This document shows, one piece after another, positions 23,944 to 31,144 of a DNA stretch of 52,064 bases. A program made the position numbers and the translations under genes. The notes under the pieces are model-generated. The model made no database searches, was not told where the DNA came from, and saw only the letters and a list, made by a program, of their open reading frames with translations. Position 1 is the first letter of the stretch, and each line of letters opens with the position of its first letter. Source of the DNA: an uncultured Prevotella sp. GTDB lineage: Bacteria; Bacteroidota; Bacteroidia; Bacteroidales; Bacteroidaceae. The stretch spans positions 1-52,064 of the forward strand of contig CAMVQS010000010.1 of NCBI GenBank assembly GCA_947169685.1. The letters are read 5' to 3'.

Positions 23944-24825
23944 ATGTTTCGCGACTTCTTCTATATCCGTAAGTCCGACCGTAAAGCCCTGCTTTTTGTG
24001 CTTTGCATTATGGTGGTGGCATTGGTCGTTATTCTCCTGACGGAAAGTCGCACCGACAGCACTCCGCAGTATGCTGCTGACACGCTGCGACCTCAGCGCA
24101 TATATGATGGCCAAGAGCCACACTACTACCAGACAGAAGGAGGCCGAACGGTGGAACGCTTCCCCTTCGACCCCAATACTGCCGACAGCACGCAACTGCT
24201 CCGTCTTGGCCTGCGCCCCTGGCAGGTCAGGAACATTTATAAGTACAGAAGCAAGGGAGGTGTCTATCGCAAAAAGGAAGACTTTGCCCGTCTCTATGGT
24301 CTTACCGTCAAGGAGTACCGTGAGTTGGAACCCTATATCCGTATCTCGTCCGATTACACCACGCCGGCATCTACGTTGGTTGGCGAAGAAGAGCGTTACG
24401 AGCGTGACACCCTGAAGTATCCCATTAAGACAGAGGTGCCCCAAAGCGTCAATCTCAACACCACCGACACCATGCTCCTTCGCAAGGTGCCTGGTGTCGG
24501 CGAGGCTTTTGCCCGTCGTATCGTCCGCTATGGTCAGCGGTTAGGAGGTTACGTCAGTCCTGAACAGCTACGCGAGATAGAGGACTTTCCTGAGTCGGCC
24601 ATACCGTACTTCGTGGTACAGCAACCCCACACGCAGAAAATCAATCTGAACAAACTGACGCTTAATCAGTTGCAAAAGCACCCCTATATCAATTTCTATC
24701 AGGCAAAAGCCATTACGGAATACCGCCGACTGCGAGGCCCCCTGCAAAGCCTTCAGGACCTGAAACTCCTTAAGGACTTCCCGCCAGAAGCTATTCAGCG
24801 TCTTGAGCCCTACGTGGAGTTTTAG
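23944..24825 (+). CDS. Helix-hairpin-helix (ComEA-like) membrane-anchored protein
   Basis: 293 residues from ATG 23944; an upstream in-frame ATG lies inside the transporter gene and is less likely. One membrane helix (about residues 14-32) follows a basic N-terminus. Three HhH-type units follow: FDPNTADSTQLLRLGLRPWQVRNIYKYR (about 75-102), VNLNTTDTMLLRKVPGVGEAFARRIVRYG (about 165-195) and INLNKLTLNQLQKHPYINFYQAKAITEYR (about 235-265). Each has the non-specific DNA-binding helix pattern. ComEA-type proteins bind incoming DNA in competence; whether this one does is unknown. It overlaps the NSS operon. Confidence 0.85.
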   Translation: MFRDFFYIRKSDRKALLFVLCIMVVALVVILLTESRTDSTPQYAADTLRPQRIYDGQEPHYYQTEGGRTVERFPFDPNTADSTQLLRLGLRPWQVRNIYKYRSKGGVYRKKEDFARLYGLTVKEYRELEPYIRISSDYTTPASTLVGEEERYERDTLKYPIKTEVPQSVNLNTTDTMLLRKVPGVGEAFARRIVRYGQRLGGYVSPEQLREIEDFPESAIPYFVVQQPHTQKINLNKLTLNQLQKHPYINFYQAKAITEYRRLRGPLQSLQDLKLLKDFPPEAIQRLEPYVEF

Positions 24826-24989
24826 TCCAAACACTAAGAGGGCTCAGCGCTTCTCAGCGTCGAGCCCCACGCAAACTTGAACTTGCGTTCGAGTTTGATA
24901 GCGTTCGGCAGGACTTAAGGCATGCCTTGTCCTGCCCTCGCTTTCGCAAACTTCAAACAACCAAAAAAAGAATTGTTTGATGTCTTTGT
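24826..24989. repeat. Structured intergenic unit with three hairpins
   Basis: No gene. Three consecutive inverted repeats: GGGCTC...GAGCCC (24840-24867), CAAACTTGAAC...GTTCGAGTTTG with one mismatch (24872-24897), and GGCAGGAC...GTCCTGCC with AAGGCATGCCTT inside (24907-24936). The words CGCAAACTTGAA and CGCAAACTTCAA repeat on both sides. It lies between the convergent HhH and glnN genes, so it probably ends both transcripts; its size and regularity suggest a mosaic repeat rather than a simple terminator. Confidence 0.6.
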
Positions 24990-27212
24990 TTATCGGATGA
25001 AGAGTAATTCCCTGTACTTCGGCAGTGGCCAGAGGGCATCGTCAACAATCAGCTCCAGCTTGTCAATCTGGTAGCGAATCTCGTCGAGCTTCGGCTCCAC
25101 CTTATCGTGATAGGCAATGGCCTTCTCGTGCTCATCCTCGATCTTGTTGGCCAGCTTACGGGCATTTACAAGCTCTTCTACTCCTTTCTCAATGGCAGAG
25201 GTGCGTTCAGCAATCTCCTCGATAATCTTAATGTTACGCGAAGAGAGTTTCTCGGCCTTGTCAACCGGGAAGATGGCAGCCATGTTCTCCACGTTCTTCA
25301 ACAGCTGACTCTGGTAGTTCGTAGCTACAGGGATGATGTGGTTCATAGAGAGGTCACCCAGCACGCGGGCCTCGATCTGGATCTTCTTGGTATAGGTCTC
25401 CCACTTCACCTCGTTACGAGCCTCGAGTTCCTTCTTGGTCATTACACCCAGGCTCTCGAACATCGCAATGCTCTCCTTGTCGAGGTAACGCTCAAAGATC
25501 TTCGGACAAGACTTCTCAACGTCCAGGCCACGCTTCTCTGCCTCGGCAACCCACTCGTCTGAGTAGCCATTGCCGTCGAAGCGGATGGGCTTACAGGTCT
25601 TGATATCCTCACGCAGCACGTCAATGATGGCGTGGAACTTGGCCGTATGGCCAGAACCTTCAGAGTATTCTGATTTCTCAGAGTATTCAGAGATTCTTTG
25701 ATCTACACGCTTCTTGAAGTCAGCCAAAGCCTCAGCAACGGCACTGTTCAGAGCAATCATAGCGCTGGCGCAGTTAGCCTCAGAACCTACGGCACGGAAC
25801 TCGAAGCGGTTACCCGTGAAGGCGAATGGAGAGGTACGGTTACGGTCGGTATTATCGATAAGCAGTTCTGGTATCTCAGGAATATCCATCTTCAACCCCT
25901 GCTTACCAGCCATAGCAAGGAAGTCCTTATCGGCTGTCTCAATGTGGTCGAGCAGTTCGCTAACCTGCTTGCCGAGGAAGCTTGAAACAATAGCAGGAGG
26001 TGCCTCGTTTGCACCCAGACGGTGGGCGTTCGTAGCGCTCATGATAGAGGCCTTCAGCAGTCCATTGTGCTTATAGACACCCATCAGCGTCTCAACGATG
26101 AAAGTAGCGAAGCGCAGATTCTGCTCAGCATTCTTGCCAGGAGCATGTAGCAGGATGCCGTTGTCAGTACTCAATGACCAGTTGTTGTGCTTACCACTAC
26201 CGTTAATGCCTGCAAAGGGCTTTTCGTGCAGCAATACACGGAATCCGTGCTTGCGAGCCACCTTCTTCATCAGCGACATCAGCATCATATTGTGGTCAAC
26301 AGCCAGGTTCGTCTCCTCGAAAATAGGTGCCAACTCAAACTGGTTGGGGGCCACCTCGTTGTGGCGTGTCTTGCAAGGAACACCCAGCTCAAGAGCCTGA
26401 ATCTCCAGATCACGCATAAAAGCAGCCACACGCTCAGGAATACTTCCGAAGTAGTGATCGTCCATCTGCTGGTTCTTGGCAGAGTCGTGACCCATCAGGG
26501 TGCGGCCTGTCAACAGCAGGTCAGGACGGGCAGCATAGAGTCCTTCGTCAACCAGGAAGTACTCCTGCTCCCAACCAAGGTTGCTCTGTACCTTCTTCAC
26601 ACTGGGGTCGAAATAGTGACAAACCTCTGTAGCAGCCACGTTGACGGCATGCAGGGCACGCAGCAATGGAGCTTTATAGTCGAGTGCCTCACCACTATAG
26701 CTGATAAATACGGTAGGGATGCACAGCGTGTCATCGATAATGAAGACAGGCGACGTGGGATCCCAGGCAGAGTAACCACGAGCCTCGAAGGTTGAGCGGA
26801 TACCTCCAGAGGGGAACGATGAAGCGTCAGGCTCCTGCTGAACGAGCAGCTTGCCCGTGAACTCTTCCACCATACCACCCTTGCCGTCATGCTCAATAAA
26901 CGAGTCGTGCTTCTCGGCTGTACCTTCTGTCAGAGGCTGGAACCAGTGTGTGTAGTGGGTGACATCGTTCTCCACGGCCCACTGCTTCATTCCGGCAGCT
27001 ACAGCATCGGCGATATCACGATCCAGACGGGCACCATTGTCCATCACGTCAACCATCTTCTCATAGACCTGTTTCGGCAGGTACTTGTACATCTTCTCGC
27101 GATTAAAGACCTTCTTACCAAAATACTCGTAAGGTCTCTCACTTGGTGCTTTTACGTCGAGTGGCTTCTTCTTGAAAGCCTCACCGACAACCTGAAATCT
27201 TAATGCTTCCAT
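24990..27212 (-). CDS. glnN: Glutamine synthetase type III
   Basis: Makes glutamine from glutamate, ammonia and ATP; the main high-affinity ammonia entry in Bacteroidales. 740 residues (the GSIII class is about 700-740). Signature pieces: SFPSGGIRSTFEARGYSAWD (about residue 135), ELAPIFEETNLAVDHNMM (about 300) and KPFAGINGSGKHNNWSLSTD (about 340). Near residue 510 a S-E-Y-S-E-K-S-E-Y-S-E-G-S-G stretch is encoded by a nonamer array (25661-25696). The -7 box TACCTTTG is at 27273-27280. Three TTTGCTTACA-type motifs surround it (27244-27259, 27347-27360, 27370-27383) and are shared with other nitrogen genes of the window, so nitrogen control is likely. Confidence 0.96.
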   Translation of the reverse strand: MEALRFQVVGEAFKKKPLDVKAPSERPYEYFGKKVFNREKMYKYLPKQVYEKMVDVMDNGARLDRDIADAVAAGMKQWAVENDVTHYTHWFQPLTEGTAEKHDSFIEHDGKGGMVEEFTGKLLVQQEPDASSFPSGGIRSTFEARGYSAWDPTSPVFIIDDTLCIPTVFISYSGEALDYKAPLLRALHAVNVAATEVCHYFDPSVKKVQSNLGWEQEYFLVDEGLYAARPDLLLTGRTLMGHDSAKNQQMDDHYFGSIPERVAAFMRDLEIQALELGVPCKTRHNEVAPNQFELAPIFEETNLAVDHNMMLMSLMKKVARKHGFRVLLHEKPFAGINGSGKHNNWSLSTDNGILLHAPGKNAEQNLRFATFIVETLMGVYKHNGLLKASIMSATNAHRLGANEAPPAIVSSFLGKQVSELLDHIETADKDFLAMAGKQGLKMDIPEIPELLIDNTDRNRTSPFAFTGNRFEFRAVGSEANCASAMIALNSAVAEALADFKKRVDQRISEYSEKSEYSEGSGHTAKFHAIIDVLREDIKTCKPIRFDGNGYSDEWVAEAEKRGLDVEKSCPKIFERYLDKESIAMFESLGVMTKKELEARNEVKWETYTKKIQIEARVLGDLSMNHIIPVATNYQSQLLKNVENMAAIFPVDKAEKLSSRNIKIIEEIAERTSAIEKGVEELVNARKLANKIEDEHEKAIAYHDKVEPKLDEIRYQIDKLELIVDDALWPLPKYRELLFIR
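25661..25696. repeat. Nonamer array 4 x 9 bp inside glnN
   Basis: CAGAGTATT, CTGATTTCT, CAGAGTATT, CAGAGATTC in 9-bp phase; the second unit is diverged. Translated in frame as serine/glutamate repeats in a loop of GlnN. The unit matches CAGAGTACT of the array in the OPT gene at 50437. Confidence 0.7.
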
Positions 27213-27243
27213 AATTTTACCTTTTTGTGTTTGATATACTTAG

Positions 27244-27259
27244 TTTGCTTACATTTTGC
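27244..27259. promoter_or_regulatory. Nitrogen-type motif, glnN leader
   Basis: TTTGCTTACATTTTGC lies just downstream of the predicted glnN start, a place suited to repression. It matches 37179-37194 in 15 of 16 positions. Confidence 0.55.
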
Positions 27260-27272
27260 AATAATCACGGCA

Positions 27273-27280
27273 CAAAGGTA
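27273..27280 (-). promoter_or_regulatory. -7 box (TACCTTTG) of glnN
   Basis: Minus-strand TACCTTTG about 60 bp before the glnN ATG. No heptamer array here. Confidence 0.75.
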
Positions 27281-27346
27281 CGACATTGTGAAAGCAAACA
27301 ACAACAAACGCCGACACTATTTACCTTCTTTTTTCTACAAAGTAAT

Positions 27347-27383
27347 AATTTGTAAGCAAACCAAGCCGTTTTGCTTACAAATT
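27347..27383. promoter_or_regulatory. Paired inverted nitrogen-type motifs upstream of glnN
   Basis: AATTTGTAAGCAAA (27347-27360) and TTTGCTTACAAATT (27370-27383) are perfect inverted copies 9 bp apart, about 70-105 bp upstream of the predicted start. They suggest a dimeric regulator or an activator site. Confidence 0.6.
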
Positions 27384-27428
27384 GAAATTAAAAGATTGCC
27401 AACATTGAGTTTTCTGCTGCAGGCCAGA

Positions 27429-28379
27429 CTATGATGTTTGGTATAACAAACCAACAATACCTTCCAGATACTGTCGGTCGATGTCGTCAAAGGTTGCCAG
27501 TTCCTTACTGTCGATATCGAGGACGGCAATAACATCTCCATTCTGAGAGAAGACAGGTACGACAATCTCTGAACGCGAGAGGCTGCTACAGGCGATATGA
27601 CCGGGGAACTGCTCCACGTCAGGAACGACAATCGTCTGACGCTGCTCCCAAGCCGTGCCGCACACGCCACGTCCGAAACCGATGTGCATACAGGCCACAG
27701 GTCCTTGGAAAGGTCCCAGCACCAGTTCGCCGCCTTGTACCCGATAAAAGCCCGTCCAGAAGAACCCCATCGCCTCATGGATGGCTGCACAGACATTGGC
27801 CATCACTGCCACGCTGTCAGTCTCGCCTTCTATCAACGCACGAATCTGCTCCGTGAGCAAACGGTACTTCTCTATTTTCTCTAGGAAGAAACGCTGGAAC
27901 TCACTTTCGAAATTAGGTGTCAGCACTCCCTTTCCCATTGCCTCGCGAATCTCCTGTATCGTCCAAAAACGGCCTCCGTCGAGTTCCTCCTTAGAGGGCT
28001 GTATCTCACCGTCGTAGATTGTTCGGTGGACATGTACCAGTTCACGCTCGCGCTGGCTCTCAAACACATACTTGCCGATAAACGAGGGAGTAAAATCCGT
28101 CATGCCCAGTTCCTCGCGTACCTCACGACGCAAAGCCTCCTCGGGTGTCTCCCCATAGTCGAGATGACCACCTACGGCCGTGTCCCACTTGCCTGGCTGA
28201 ATGTCCTTCCACTCAGGACGTTTCTGCAGATACACGTCACCTTGCTTGTTGAACACATGCAGATGCACCACAGGATGTAGCAGCCGTGTTCCGCTATGGC
28301 ACTCGCCCCGTGTCGCCTTGCCAATGACTGTTCCCTGTTCATCCACTATTGGAAAAATCTCTTGCTGATTATCTTTCAT
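27429..28379 (-). CDS. Nudix hydrolase fused to free methionine-(R)-sulfoxide reductase (GAF)
   Basis: 316 residues in one continuous frame. The N-terminal domain (about 1-155) is a Nudix hydrolase of the isopentenyl-diphosphate-isomerase/YfcD-like type: GGHLDYGETPEEALRREVREELG is the full Nudix box. The C-terminal domain (about 160-316) is a GAF-type fRMsr with GFGRGVCGTAW, GHIACSSLSRSEIVVP and VLDIDSKELATFD. Two of the three redox cysteines are recognisable (in C-G-T and in I-A-C). fRMsr reduces free Met-(R)-sulfoxide. The fusion implies a link between nucleotide or isoprenoid-diphosphate housekeeping and oxidative damage repair. It ends just upstream of the glnN regulatory region. Confidence 0.85.
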   Translation of the reverse strand: MKDNQQEIFPIVDEQGTVIGKATRGECHSGTRLLHPVVHLHVFNKQGDVYLQKRPEWKDIQPGKWDTAVGGHLDYGETPEEALRREVREELGMTDFTPSFIGKYVFESQRERELVHVHRTIYDGEIQPSKEELDGGRFWTIQEIREAMGKGVLTPNFESEFQRFFLEKIEKYRLLTEQIRALIEGETDSVAVMANVCAAIHEAMGFFWTGFYRVQGGELVLGPFQGPVACMHIGFGRGVCGTAWEQRQTIVVPDVEQFPGHIACSSLSRSEIVVPVFSQNGDVIAVLDIDSKELATFDDIDRQYLEGIVGLLYQTS

Positions 28380-28394
28380 TGTCGTTATCTGTTA

Positions 28395-29171
28395 TTAATT
28401 CTTTTCTGTCATGTATTTCCAGTAGCGGCGAGGCATGTCGCTGAGCTGCTTCTTGGGGTTCATGCGCTCCTTGATGCAGATAGCCTTGAAGTAGGTGCGC
28501 CACAGGTCCTGGAATATTTTGTCGTTCTCGCTCAGCACCTCCCCCGAGAGTTTGCCGTCAGCAAGGTCAAAAGGCACAGAGGTCTCATCCTCAAAGGTGA
28601 CATGCATAGCGCTTTGCCCGTCGTAATAGTAGCCGTAGTGTCGCTTGGCATCATAGATGAGCCACGGCTGGTCGTTGAAGCGGTCTGCGAAGTGGTCCGT
28701 TATCAGCGGCAGCACATTGTGATCTGGAGACACGACACCCAGATACGTGCCGTCCTTCGCCTTCTGGAACCGTATAAACTGCTTCATCCGCAGTTGTTCG
28801 TGCAGCACCCGCCGACAGGTGTTCCTCACCGTCAGCACATCCTCGTCGCTGGCATTCCGCTCAAGCCCTTTTACCTTCAGCAGGAATACCTTGCAGATGA
28901 AGTTGAACAGCGGCTGGTTCAGCGCCCGCTCCTCTGAGAGCCAGCTGATGGTAATCATGTGCAGGCCGTCTTTCGAGAGATTCTTCTCCAATCCCTTCCA
29001 TACGCGCTCCGCCTTCTCGCTGTCTGTCACCACCTGATGCGGCTCGTCGCCGAACAGCGGCAACTGCTCCCCCTCCGCCAACAGCGTCACCTGCTGTTGG
29101 TGAAGAAAGAAACTGTCGAACACCGCCGTCAACAGTCCGTCGAGCGTATTATCGAACACATAAACTTGCAT
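28395..29171 (-). CDS. TIGR03915-type putative DNA metabolism protein (DUF4130)
   Basis: 258 residues from ATG 29171 (MQVYVFDNTLDGLLTAVFDSF); earlier starts would lie before the promoter. RMKQFIRFQKAKDGTYLGVVSP and WLIYDAKRHYGYYYDG are the hallmark segments. The family co-occurs with a radical SAM protein (TIGR03916), which is the next gene upstream (29763-31055); both are described as DNA repair or modification proteins without a proven reaction. Here the pair is unusually split by a 590-bp palindrome-rich gap. The -7 box at 29182-29189 leaves a leader of only a few bases. Confidence 0.83.
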   Translation of the reverse strand: MQVYVFDNTLDGLLTAVFDSFFLHQQQVTLLAEGEQLPLFGDEPHQVVTDSEKAERVWKGLEKNLSKDGLHMITISWLSEERALNQPLFNFICKVFLLKVKGLERNASDEDVLTVRNTCRRVLHEQLRMKQFIRFQKAKDGTYLGVVSPDHNVLPLITDHFADRFNDQPWLIYDAKRHYGYYYDGQSAMHVTFEDETSVPFDLADGKLSGEVLSENDKIFQDLWRTYFKAICIKERMNPKKQLSDMPRRYWKYMTEKN

Positions 29172-29181
29172 TTGCACCTCG

Positions 29182-29189
29182 CAAAGGTA
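29182..29189 (-). promoter_or_regulatory. -7 box (TACCTTTG) of DUF4130 gene
   Basis: Minus-strand TACCTTTG ends 10 bp before the ATG at 29171, so the leader would be about 3-7 nt. Confidence 0.7.
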
Positions 29190-29442
29190 CGAATAAGCGA
29201 GAACAATGCAAAACAAAAAACGAAGTTTTTGTTTTCATTGTCGAGCACAAGCGCTCGGCTTTGCCGCTTTGTACCTTTAGGTCAAAGAACCTTCGACCGA
29301 AGGTCAAAGATAGAGATTATTGCGCAGTTCTCCAAATATATGTCTTATTTTAAAATAAGACAAAAACGAAAAAAGAATAATATTTTCAGGAAAAATGAAA
29401 AATCTGTCCTACTGTCCATACTGTCCAAATAGAAAAAAGAAA

Positions 29443-29542
29443 ATACAGATACAGTAAATACAGATGGTTTTATAAACCCTACGCGTACGTGCACGTACGC
29501 GTGATAATTCTTAATATTTTACTGTATTTACTGTATCTGTAT
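29443..29542. repeat. 21-bp inverted repeat enclosing a 22-bp perfect palindrome
   Basis: Outer arms at 29443-29463 and 29522-29542 are perfect inverted copies (ATACAGATACAGTAAATACA plus G). Centred between them, 29481-29502 is a perfect palindrome with half-site ACGCGTACGTG. Could be a replication or recombination site or an operator. Confidence 0.8.
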
Positions 29543-29545
29543 GTA

Positions 29546-29633
29546 TTACCTACCGAGTAAAGGGCCTTTACATACCGAGTAACGACTGCTTACATACCGA
29601 GTAAAGGCACGTTACATGGCGAGTAAGAAAACG
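29546..29633. repeat. Four spaced TTACnnnnCGAGTAA repeats, about 22-bp period
   Basis: TTACCTACCGAGTAA, TTACATACCGAGTAA (twice) and TTACATGGCGAGTAA, starting at 29546, 29568, 29590 and 29612. The spacing of two helical turns puts all copies on one face of the DNA, as for an iteron or cooperative binding site. Confidence 0.7.
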
Positions 29634-29721
29634 AGTTATGTTACCTTCTACATAGAACGGATCAAACCGTCCCATGCTCTTTGGAGAAACTTGTTTTTCT
29701 TTGTATTTCTAAGATGCAGCC

Positions 29722-29753
29722 TATCTTCGCCGAGTTTCTACTCGGCAAAGATA
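29722..29753. promoter_or_regulatory. Hairpin containing a minus-strand -7 box (TATCTTTG)
   Basis: GCCGAGT-TTCT-ACTCGGC with flanking TATCTT/AAGATA arms. The minus strand reads TATCTTTG (29746-29753), so it may start a transcript into the gap. On the plus strand the hairpin is followed by CGATTTTTTTT and could act as a terminator. Confidence 0.5.
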
Positions 29754-29762
29754 CGATTTTTT

Positions 29763-31055
29763 TTACTCCTCCTTGAAGTCAAGCGTCAGCTGTTGCTCCT
29801 CGGCAGCACGTTTCTGCTGGGCTTTTGAGAGCAACAGGGGGCGGAGGCGTTCTGGACGCAGCTCGTTGATGCCGATGATGGGTTGCGAGAATGAGGAGGT
29901 GAGTTCACCGCAGGTGATGAAGTACTTCGCCTTCTTCATTACCACACCTATTTTCTTGAGGTGGTAGGAGGTGATGCGGTTGAAGCGTCGCGAGTTGACG
30001 ATGAGCAATGCCGACTTGACGCCGATGCCAGGCACGCGGAGGATATGCTCATAAGGGGCACTGTTTATATCGACAGGGAAGAACTCAGGATGACGCAAAG
30101 CCCAACCGAGCTTGGGATCAACGTCGAGGTCGAGATGGCTGTGCTTGTCATCTACTATCTCATCGACGGTAAACTGATAGAAACGCATGAGCCAGTCGGC
30201 CTGGTAAAGGCGGTTCTCGCGTACCAAGGGCGGCTGTTTTAAGATGGGCAGACGCGGGTCGTAGGTGTTCACGCTGACATAGCCGGAGTAATAGACGCGG
30301 CGCATGGTGGGCTGCTGGTACATGGCGTTGGACATTTTCAGGATATCGAGGTCGCTCTCCTTCGTCGCCCCCACAATCATCTGCGTCGATTGCCCAGCAG
30401 GCACGAATCGCGGCGCATGCCGGAACTTCTTGCGGTCCTCCTTATTCTCGAGCATGCCCTGTTGAATCTGTTTCATCGGCAGGAAGATGCTTTTATGGTT
30501 CTTCTCTGGTGCCAGCAGCTTCAGCGACTCCTCCTTGGGAATCTCGATGTTCACACTCATGCGGTCGGCATAGCGGCCAGCCTCTTGGAGTAGTTCTTGT
30601 GAGGCGCCAGGAATGGTTTTCAGGTGGATGTAGCCGTTGAAGCGATGCACGGTGCGCAGGTCGCGAACGATAGCCGTCAACCGTTCCATCGTGTAGTCGG
30701 GGTTGCGAACTACACCACTCGACAAGAAGAGTCCTTCAATATAGTTGCGGCGATAAAACTCTATCGTTATCTCCTCGAGTTCTGAGACGGAGAGCGTGGC
30801 GCGAGGAATGTCGTTGGTACGGCGGTTGACACAGTAGGCACAGTCGTACATGCAGTAGTTGGTCAGCATGACCTTCAGAAGCGAGATGCAACGTCCGTCG
30901 TCAGCAAACGAGTGGCAGATGCCCACACCGCCAACGGTCGAGCCCACCATGCCCTTCTTGCCAGAGCGCACAGTACCGCTCGACGAGCACGACACATCGT
31001 ACTTCGCCGACTCCGCGAGTATCCGCAACTTCTCCATGGTCTTCTCCGTCAGCAT
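29763..31055 (-). CDS. Putative DNA modification/repair radical SAM protein (TIGR03916)
   Basis: 430 residues from ATG 31055 (MLTEKTMEKLRILAESAKYD). The radical SAM cluster motif CMYDCAYC is at about residue 73-80. Further family segments: NRRTNDIPRATLS, VNIEIPKEESLKLLAPEKNH, and a C-terminal HhH-like region RVPGIGVKSALLIVNSRRF that suggests DNA binding. The reaction is unknown. The usual partner DUF4130 lies downstream on the same strand beyond the palindrome region. The -7 box TACTTTTG is at 31072-31079, leaving a short leader with GGAAAAGAAAG. Confidence 0.88.
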   Translation of the reverse strand: MLTEKTMEKLRILAESAKYDVSCSSSGTVRSGKKGMVGSTVGGVGICHSFADDGRCISLLKVMLTNYCMYDCAYCVNRRTNDIPRATLSVSELEEITIEFYRRNYIEGLFLSSGVVRNPDYTMERLTAIVRDLRTVHRFNGYIHLKTIPGASQELLQEAGRYADRMSVNIEIPKEESLKLLAPEKNHKSIFLPMKQIQQGMLENKEDRKKFRHAPRFVPAGQSTQMIVGATKESDLDILKMSNAMYQQPTMRRVYYSGYVSVNTYDPRLPILKQPPLVRENRLYQADWLMRFYQFTVDEIVDDKHSHLDLDVDPKLGWALRHPEFFPVDINSAPYEHILRVPGIGVKSALLIVNSRRFNRITSYHLKKIGVVMKKAKYFITCGELTSSFSQPIIGINELRPERLRPLLLSKAQQKRAAEEQQLTLDFKEE

Positions 31056-31071
31056 AAGTCTTTCTTTTCCG

Positions 31072-31079
31072 CAAAAGTA
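31072..31079 (-). promoter_or_regulatory. -7 box (TACTTTTG) of the radical SAM gene
   Basis: Minus-strand TACTTTTG, 16 bp before the ATG at 31055. Confidence 0.7.
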
Positions 31080-31144
31080 CAAAAAAACTCGCAGACGACA
31101 GGCATCTGCGAGAAAGATTTTGCATTATTTGAGAAATACAATTC

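Larger units (their letters stand above)
29172..29762. other. Long intergenic region with palindromes and TTACnnnnCGAGTAA repeats
   Basis: No convincing gene on either strand. Contents: the DUF4130 promoter; an imperfect CCTTCGACCGAAGG palindrome near 29290-29310; two copies of ACTGTCCA at 29411-29427; a perfect 21-bp inverted repeat (29443-29463 with 29522-29542, half ATACAGATACAGTAAATACA) enclosing a perfect 22-bp palindrome (29481-29502, half ACGCGTACGTG); four spaced copies of TTACnnnnCGAGTAA (29546-29633); a hairpin at 29722-29753. The layout recalls upstream regions of VirE/primase-like genes in Bacteroidales (recollection, unverified), suggesting a relic or a control region. Confidence 0.6.

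Noticed and set aside
29546..29633. Possible CRISPR array
   Set aside because: Only four 15-bp units about 7 bp apart, no spacers of normal length and no cas genes.
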